Shown here: positions 56,587 through 64,000 of the stretch, piece after piece
Position numbering within the stretch: position 1 is the stretch's first letter
Layout of the letters: each line of letters opens with the position of its first letter
Origin: Usnea hakonensis
Taxonomy: Eukaryota > Ascomycota > Lecanoromycetes > Lecanorales > Parmeliaceae
Reading direction: 5' to 3'
Assembly: GCA_013423325.1 (NCBI GenBank)
Contig: BLJB01000036.1
Coordinates: 248,001-312,000, forward strand
Length of the DNA stretch: 64,000 bases
Program-made: the position numbers and the translations under genes
Notes under the pieces: model-generated
Databases searched by the model: none
The model's input: the letters and a program-made list of their open reading frames with translations, nothing else
What the model was told of the DNA's origin: nothing

Positions 56587-59500
56587 ATGCTCTGCTTACT
56601 TAAGCTTCTACTAATTTTCTCTCTACTAAATCATGATCATCACGCCACTCTTGCGCGTCAAACGCTATCAAGAAGAGGTCCGAGGCAGTTTGTCAGGGCC
56701 TTATCGAATACCTCTACAGCTTCGCCTCTGGTTCAGGCTCCCGGCAGCGCTTTGACCTGTGCCATTGGAGACCAATACTGCTCGTCCCCAAACAGTAATG
56801 GGACACTGGAGACGGATCTTGAAAACCAGTGCCTGTTGTGGGATCCATCATGCTCTGGTAATAGAACCCTGGCGATAGATAATTTCTTCAATCCGGGATT
56901 CCAGAACAACCTACTAGGCAACCAATGCTTTAATCAAATGATCTCGGTGCCTTCGTCAGGTACATCAGACTGCGATAAAAAGAATCCTCCAAGCAGAATG
57001 TCGGAGTTCCAGGAGATGAAGAGTTGGATGAGGTCACAACAGTGCGTAGCAGCTGCAACAAAATGGGCTGCGAACACGCCAAGCAATTCGAATTTCAGCA
57101 ACTCGAACTTCACTTATGCAAACGCCGAAGATGTGAAAAAGAGTTCGGAAGACCCTGATTCACAGATGGCCATGGCCATGGATCCCCATCCGGTCAATTA
57201 CACTTCCGGAGCACCGCCATCATGCTGTGGTTTGTGCGATCTTAGCGCTGCGAATGTAGACATTTATTACTGGCCCGAGCCTGATGCGAACACTTCGTGT
57301 CTCAGCATTGTTGGAGACAGCGTGAGGCCTGTGGACTACGGTGCTACAACCACTGAAGTTTCCATTGATTCTACCGAAACATCTACAGCCACTTACTGGG
57401 GCTGCAATCCTAAGACCTTCGACTATTACAATCCTCTGCTTGGAAAGAACGTCACGTATAAAACGGCAACTACCACGGCTCAAATCACTGCCATTGGCTC
57501 TTTATTGGTCAAAGTTCCCCTTGTAAATCCATGGTCCTCGCAACCCTGTCTTGAAACCGGTGTACCCTCTCAGGCCTCTCTGGGGTCGAATCGGTCTCTA
57601 GGGGTTCGTGAAAACCATGCAACATTGCATGGGCGAGACCACACTTTAATCAGTCCATCTTCCATTACCCCGAATGTTTCGTCACCGGTGACCACAGTCT
57701 CGGGAGACTTCACTTTGTGAGTCCCGGGTCGGTAGATGAATTTCTCAGGACAACGAGACTGATAATTATCCTAGTACCTCGCCGTCTGTCTACGCCAATT
57801 TTCACGGATTAAGAGCAACTGATTCGTGCGGAGGCATCATCATATCGTCAACCATGATCGCCTTTGCCCCTGGAGAATTGGCAACAATTAATGGGCCTCT
57901 GGGACTCAGCAATGAAGGGCTTTTTGCAACCAAGAGTTTCAATTTCAAAGATCTACCATGCCCACCTCAAAGTGTGATGGTGAGAAAGTACCTTTCCTTT
58001 TAATGTGTACTCGCTGACGAAAGGCCCCAAGGAAGCGAATTGGTACAAGCCGGAGCCCGGCGAGCCGTATCGCCCACTAATTGCACTACCCAGTCGAGTC
58101 AAGCAGGTGACATCTTGGCTCTCATATTGTACAGAGATCTTCTTTACTGCCTACGACCCGCCCAGAGCTCTAGGGGCTGCTGCTGCACTAGTCCCCAATG
58201 TCCCCAGCGATCCCAAGGCCGCGCTCGTGCCAAGTGTGACCCTAGATCCGGCCGCTAAAGCGACTGACGGTTCAAAGGCGCCGATACCCGTACCTGCGAA
58301 AGTCCCTGCAGTGGATCGACCGGAGGCAACGACCACTACAGTTCCACTACCTTCAAAGCAGGGATCTGATCCCGTACCTCAGCCAAATGATCCTACATCT
58401 CAGGGTAGTCCCTCGTCGCAGCCACCGCCTGACGCAGTGGAGCCAAATAGCGATGCCAAAGGGAGCAATAACCCTCACCAAAACAGCGAGACCCAGCAAA
58501 GCAGCGTTCCCGAACAAGGGGCCGACCCGAAACAAAGCAGCGATCAGAAACAAACCAATGGCGGTAGCGGAGATCCCGGACAAGGAGCAGATCCTAAGCC
58601 CAACAGCGATCCCAGCCAAGCCAACCAGAGCCAAGGATCAAACCAGAACGCAGAAGCAGTCGCACAATCCGACCCAAAGCAGAACCATGACGCAAATTCT
58701 TTCGACGGGTTGGCCGAAGGCCAAACCACGACTATAAATAATCAAGCGGTGCAGCCGCTCTCTCATGGCATCTCCATTGCAGGCACTACCTTAACCCCAG
58801 GAGCTCCACCAATCACCATCTCCGGAACCCCAATACAACTCGCTCCGTCCGCTCTCATAATAGGTGTATCTACCGCACCGCTCCCCTCCGCAGGTCCCAA
58901 CTCCATAACCACCACTATCGCAGGCCACGTCATCACCGCCGCACCAGACGCTATCGCGGTCGCAGGTACCACTCTAACAAGAGGAGCTCCCCCAATAACC
59001 GTATCCGGAACCCCAATCCAACTCGCATCCTCCGCCCTCATCGTAGGCACCAGCACACTCCCTCTCGCGACCCCAGCCCCAGCCCCCATCGCCACCACCA
59101 TCGCCGGCCAGGCCATCACCGCAGCGCCAAACGCCGTCGCAATCGCAGGCCACACTCTCAACCCCGGAGCCCCCGCCACCACCATCGACGGGACAACCTT
59201 ATCCCTCAACCCAGCCGGCCAATTCCTCCTCAATGCCCAAACCATACCCTTACCTTCAACAAAAGTCCCCTTGACAACCACCACATCCATAGCCAACCAG
59301 CCCATCACCGCGGCCCCAAACCGTCTCCTCATCGCCGGCAGCACTCTCACCCCCGGATCCCCCGGCACCACCATCTCCGGAACATTCCTCTCCCTCAACA
59401 CAGCCAGCGACCTACTCCTCGGCTCCCAAACTATCCCCCTCTTCTCCTCCTCTCCCCTCCCCCTCACAACAACCATAGCCAACCACATCATCACGGCCGG

Positions 59501-59870
59501 CTCCAATGGAATCGCTATCGCAGGTACCACACTGACGCCTGGCGCCTCTGGTATTACGCTGGGCGGGACCCTCGTATCGCTTAATACGGCTGGGTCCGTG
59601 GTGATTGGGTCGAAGACGATTGCGCTGCAGAGTGGCGGTGGTAGTAGAAGTATGGGGTTGGAGGGATTGATAATGGGGGCGTTTGGGTCGAGCGGGCCAG
59701 GCACTGGTAGTGCGCCGTCGTCGACGCCAGGAGGTGCTGGGCTGGGAGGTACGAATGGTACAAGCGCTGGGGTGCAGGTGTTTGAAGGGAGGGCGGCAAG
59801 GGGGAAAGGTTTGGGGCTGGGGATCGTGTTGGTTGTAGGGTTTGTGTGCTTGAGGAATATTTGTATATAG
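56587..59870 (+). CDS. Large repetitive secreted / cell-surface protein
   Basis: Three exons: 56587-57716, 57775-57979, 58032-59870; 1057 residues. A signal peptide (LCLLKLLLIFSLL) is followed by a Cys-rich, N-glycosylatable ectodomain (ALTCAIGDQYCSS, PPSCCGLCDLS). Exon 2 joins as TLTSPSVY-type sequence with FAPGELATINGPLG and DLPCPPQSVM. Exon 3 gives EANWYKPEPGEPYRPLIALP; that acceptor (CCCAAG at 58026-58031) is the weakest choice. Residues ~470-680 are a Gln/Pro/Ser/Asn-rich spacer. Then come five ~60-residue repeats with SIAGTTLTPGAPPITISGT-like cores, and a hydrophobic C-terminus (GLGIVLVVGFVCL) suited to a membrane or GPI anchor. The layout (ectodomain, spacer, repeats, anchor) is that of a fungal wall protein or adhesin. 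Function inferred only. Confidence 0.8.
58722..59640 (+). repeat. Five ~180-bp in-frame coding repeats
   Basis: Each unit encodes TTTIAGHVITAAPDAIAVAG-like, then a TLTPGAPPITISGT-like block and a closing strand ending in PL. Units 1-2 are closest to each other, and units 3-5 form a second subtype with LSLN in place of IQLA. Confidence 0.85.
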
Positions 59871-60420
59871 CTTCTTTTCTAGCTTTTATATACCCTTCTA
59901 ATAAAGCTCGTGTTACTATTGAATAGTTCATGGTATCTTCTCCATACTTGACAATTCTTCCCACATATCCGGTTACTTGCTCGCCGAAGGGTAAATATGG
60001 CCTAAGGAGAACGCAGACGGCATTGATAAGCCGCCTTGTCAGTTCGCAATTCTACCGCTCGGCTTTCAAAGCAACCTTATCTACCATCCACATCGCTTAT
60101 CGTTGTTGTGGACTTCTAAGAGGGAATGCATGAGAGCTCCTCTGAAGCCCGTCTTTCGATCGTTAGGGGGAGAAGGCTGAGTCGAGAGCTACTACGCTGC
60201 TTTCTGAACGCCATGAGCAAAGACTGATTAGCTTGCATTAATTAATGACAGGAATGGCGAGCTACATTGTCCGTGTGTTACTCAAAACAGAGACTTGGAA
60301 CAGTCAGTCTGTGAGAAAATTTGAGTCATCTTATTGCGGATAGTGACAGCTAGTGGCTAAGCGCAAGCATGATGAGGCATAGATGTACCAAGTAGCCACA
60401 CAGGCCAGGCTACCAAGCAT
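59871..60420. other. Intergenic region
   Basis: Between two convergent genes. No gene seen. Confidence 0.55.
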
Positions 60421-61123
60421 TCAATTCACAAGGTATTCAGGACATCCATTTTCCTTTGAGTCTTGTTTGTGAGTTCCTCCCTTGTTGCCCAGTTTCTCTG
60501 TCTCTTTCATGAATCCTGCTCCTCGCCTTATCTTCGTCGTCTCGTCAATTGTTTCCTTTCTTTGCTGCCACTCATGTATTTGTCCCCTTGAAGCTGCCCT
60601 AGACCCCTTCCTATGTGTCGATAGGCCAATCACAGAGCTAAGCGTAACCATAATTGGCAAAAACATCTGTATGCTCTGCACCAAAGACTCATCGGACAAT
60701 AAGAACCACCTTATACTCGACATTACGGCAGTGGCAGCAGTCCCGATGAGTAAACACCGAGTTTGATAACCATCTCCATCGGTAGTATGTAGATAGATTA
60801 CAGCGAGTGTGAAGATGACCAGAGCGCTCTCGAATGCTTCCGGCGACGGATCATCGAAAGCGTAGGATGCTAGGCGGCTAGGATAGTTCTGTCGCGGAAA
60901 GTCAGCACTGGATGATAAGATCTATCATCGGCATCAATACCTTTAGCTCATTACATGCCTGCCATGAAGCATTCCATGAACGATCACCGGACCAAGTCGG
61001 ACACAACACAGGTCCAGAGTTGTGAGCGGGATCATATCTGCCAATGGTGATAATACTACAAATCTGAACAATAAGGGATAGTGCGAATAGAACAGTCTCT
61101 GCCATCATGAAACTGTCAACCAT
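60421..61123 (-). CDS. Four-helix membrane protein, hypothetical
   Basis: Two exons on the minus strand: 61123-60941 and 60888-60421, joined across a 52-bp GT-AG intron in phase 0; 216 residues. Hydrophobic helices are VLFALSLIVQICSIITIG, ALVIFTLAVIYL, CLLIGTAATAVM...WFLL and IQMFLPIMVTLSSVIGL. Between the first two lies a polar loop with two Cys (VLCPTWSGDRSWNASWQAC). The C-terminal ~60 residues are basic and soluble. The pattern recalls small fungal four-TM proteins of unknown role. The 5' part of exon 2 lacks a start codon and is only recovered by splicing. Confidence 0.65.
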
Positions 61124-61965
61124 TATAGGATTTGTACAGCATTGACGGACGAGAGGCACACTTCGGATAAATTTTCGGATAAACTATAGTAGTGTTGCCG
61201 AGGTACCTCGTGTTGAGCGTAGATACCACACAATTCCATGTACCTTTCTATCCACACCTTACATTCGCTTCCTTATCACCTCTCACCCGCAACACCTCTT
61301 TCACCCACAACGTCTTACCACAACCATTTGTTATTATGGCCAATCAGGCTACTTAATGGACTCCTCACCCCCGCCTAGACGACGACATAAAGCCTTTCTT
61401 TCAGAAGATTATTGACGGTATACCATAGGAGGAATTGACATACATAATTCGTGAAAGAAGTCATGAAGCTATTTGATATCCACTTGCCTCGCGAAACCCA
61501 TGCCAAGCCGGCTCGTATTATTGTTTATCCGAAGTGCGTGGGGCGGCCGCCGGCCGGGTGCCCGCCACTTCTGTTCACTTTAGCTACCCGGCGGTTGGGT
61601 ACGGTTGACAACTTCGGACCCCAGTACTCGAAAATTAAGCCCCATACGTTACTCCTCTCTTTTTGCACTCAACATGGTCAAGTAGTGTCAATGTTATATT
61701 GCAAGATAGAAGCCTGAGTCTGAATCGCCAGAAACCCTCCTTAGCAATTTATAAGAGCACAACTGTCTTGGTATTTCCATCTGGGCTTTGGATTCAGAAT
61801 TTGGGGTTTGTTGTACCTGTTCACCTATTCTTGGCACTAGGGCATGAACTGGAGTCAACATTTGGGGTCTGATTAGGTGTAGGTAGCGCTTCAATGCCCA
61901 ATACTTATAGGCATGCTAGCCAGATGTGATCCAAGCTTATCTTCTCTCAAGACAGGTACAAGGGA
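61124..61965. other. Divergent intergenic region
   Basis: 5' flanks of the four-helix protein gene and the Est1-type gene. A frame at 61451-61717 lacks motifs. No gene called. Confidence 0.45.
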
Positions 61966-63990
61966 ATGGCTGCAAAGTGCCGACTTTGGAATCCCGACGA
62001 TGACACGCCAGAGGCTCTGATCAGGTACTGCGGGTGCAAAAGCCGAAACACAGCGGTCCCTCGCAGCTTCAACCTTCATACGGATACCGTGATGCAGCAG
62101 AGCTGTGTGACGTCCCAACAGTATCACGAAGGCAAGCTTAGTGCGAAATCAAAGTTGCCCGATTTCTCTGGGTCACCGTCAGAAGGTGAACCGCGGGAAT
62201 TTGAAGATATCAAAAAGACCAAGGTGGAGCCTGAAATGCTTCTACAGCCTGATAGGAGACCTACATCCCACGAACTACTCGTCTCGGAGGTCAAGGGCAT
62301 CTATGCCAATCTGGTCATGGTCGAGGCCAAGTGCATCGCCGAGAACGAGAAGTGTATCGAGATCAATGAGAGGCAGTCGTCTACGGTCCAGGGAAATGGC
62401 ACTTCCAAAAGCATACATCTCAAGGACGATCAATGGCGTTCGTTAACCGTACTTCACAAGCAGCTACTCCATGAGCATCATGATTTCTTCTTGGCGTCAG
62501 AGCACCCATCTGCTAGCCCTGCCTTAAGCAGCAGACTTGCTGCTAAGTACGCTATGCCAACCAGAATGTGGCGTCACGGTATCCACGCCTTTCTGGAAGC
62601 ACTAAGATACAGACTCCCTGGATCTTTCGAGCACATGCTGGCATTCATTTACATTGCTTATCCTATGATGGCCCTGCTCTACGAGACCGTTCCTACATAT
62701 GAAGAGACATGGATTCGGTGTCTTGGTGATCTTGGCAGATTTAGTATGGTCATCGAGGATGATGAAGCCAAAGAGAACCATATCTGGAGCAATGTTGCCC
62801 AATTCTGGTACAAGAAAGCATCGGACAAAAGCACAGATACTGGGCGGCTTCATCATCATTTGGCCATTCAAGCTCGACCTTCTAATCTCGAGCAGCTATC
62901 GCTGTATACCAGGTCTTTAACATGCGCTACTCCTTTCGAGAATGCTAAAGGAATTATCATTACACTCTTCAATCCCGTTATCAATAGCAGGGAATCACAT
63001 GTCCACTGGTCGTCTTCATTGGAAGCCACATGCATCCAAGCACATGCGATTAGCTTTACAAGACTCGTCGATTCTTTCTATCAATTTGAGAGGACAGTTG
63101 CCATGTTTGGGCAAATCGGGGTCTTTGCTGCTGTTGCAAACGTCGCTGCGTTGTTTGAATATGGCAACGCCAAACGTAGAATTCCGACGCCAATCAATAC
63201 TAAGCAATTAGATTCTGCCTTGCCCAAGCCTGCTGAGAACTTCATTGGCCGACTACCCGAGGAATTTTTAATGCGCGGCTCCTTGTACAGCCAATGGTAT
63301 TTTCCATGGACCTGGTTCAGAGTCACATCGGTCGGAGATCATGAACGGTCGCCTGAGACCCCATCGATATCCCAGCCGTGGATAGACAGGCTTCTCTGGC
63401 TTGGTCGTTCATTTTCTTCTGTGTGTCTGCTTTTGCCGATAAATGAAATTTTGCTGATAAATGCCTAGTTATGGTGGTGCTTGGACTACACTGATTACAC
63501 CTTCCGCGTGAGAGAACAATTGACTTCGATGTCGAAAGCTGCCACGCGAAAGAGGCTATCTGTGAACTTCACTCTCCTAGTACCGTTCATTGCTTCTTTG
63601 CTACCTGCCGTAAGAGGAAATCCCATAGGTAACCCAAGCAAGGTCGACGCAACCTCCAGTATTGCGCCTTCAGTGCCTCTGCTCGCGGCATCAATATATG
63701 TTTTGTTCGCAGCAGCAGCTCTTGTTGCAGCTCATCTCTTGGCTGCTAGGAATGGTCCTATTCGTGTGTGGGCATGCATGATGGGTATATCGGCATATGG
63801 ATGGTGGGCGGTGGGAAACGATGCTACTGCTTTGCAATCCCTTTCCATAACGTGAGTGACGCTTGGGTTATAGGGGTTTTGAGACTTCTAACTTGGGATT
63901 AGGGAACTGAGTGTATGGGCGATCTCCACCTTTCAATATGGCATTGCCACTTTCCATGAGTTCAGAATACCTGAAAGGTTCCTCATCTGA
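61966..63990 (+). CDS. Est1-type DNA/RNA-binding domain protein with C-terminal membrane segments
   Basis: Three exons: 61966-63420, 63469-63851, 63903-63990; 641 residues. The first intron is 48 bp, a multiple of three, and carries the in-frame stop that would otherwise end the protein at 500 residues. Residues ~160-330 match the Est1/Smg5-7 DNA/RNA-binding type seen in many expanded fungal paralogues: LLHEHHDFFLASEHPSAS, MWRHGIHAFLEALR, YEETWIRCLGDLGRF, WYKKASDKS, GRLHHHLAIQA. The region after it (FENAKGIIITLFNPV) continues the family. The C-terminus has three hydrophobic segments (FTLLVPFIASLLPAV, VPLLAASIYVLFAAAALVAA, VWACMMGISAYGWW). Unlike true Est1/Smg7, no N-terminal 14-3-3-like domain is evident. 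The role of this fungal subfamily is unknown. Ends 10 bases before the window edge. Confidence 0.8.
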
Positions 63991-64000
63991 TGTCGTGGTT

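Noticed and set aside
58763..59704. 313-residue minus-strand open frame
   Set aside because: Exact antisense of the repetitive surface-protein repeats; GC-rich third positions create the open frame.

Overview
This window comes from a filamentous ascomycete (Pezizomycotina). Genes are split by short introns, mostly 43-64 bp, with GT-AG borders and two probable GC-AG cases. The content is typical of such fungi: a SesB-type NLR, HET and Clr5 relics, scytalone dehydratase, Est1-type proteins, and a transposon erased by what looks like RIP (repeat-induced point mutation). A leotiomycete-like host is plausible but not proven. Every gene model below was assembled by hand from reading-frame continuity, splice sites and remembered family motifs; no alignment was run. 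Where a start is uncertain, the entry says so.

Region 1 (1-9.4 kb) holds three neighbouring genes that read as one carbohydrate-activation module. They are a nucleotide-sugar transporter fused in frame to a lumenal glycosyltransferase-like domain, a nucleotidyltransferase-HAD phosphatase fusion with intact motifs, and, divergently, a HGD-type small-molecule kinase fused to degenerate copies of the same nucleotidyltransferase and HAD domains. This is the best candidate for an undescribed system.

Region 2 (9.7-26 kb) has a tRNA-dihydrouridine synthase, an F-box-like protein, an acidic membrane protein with a tandem repeat downstream, a broken Clr5 gene, and two facing AAA+ ATPase genes.

Region 3 (26.6-41 kb) is rich in self/non-self-type genes. 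It has a DUF7708/STAND-like protein without a Walker A motif, a truncated HET gene, a RING-finger relic, two small spliced genes, an amidohydrolase-2 decarboxylase-like enzyme, and a complete 1496-residue SesB-like lipase/NB-ARC NLR.

Region 4 (41.3-47.4 kb) is a 6062-bp Mutator-like element with 67-bp terminal inverted repeats and an 8-bp target duplication. Its interior is almost free of CpA/TpG, while its terminal repeats are nearly intact. A clean 172-bp solo LTR with its own 5-bp duplication is nested inside.

Region 5 (47.4-64 kb) returns to normal composition. It has scytalone dehydratase (DHN melanin), a secreted SnoaL-like protein, a tubby-like protein, a small secreted protein, a 1057-residue repetitive surface protein, a four-helix membrane protein, and an Est1-type DNA/RNA-binding protein with C-terminal membrane segments.
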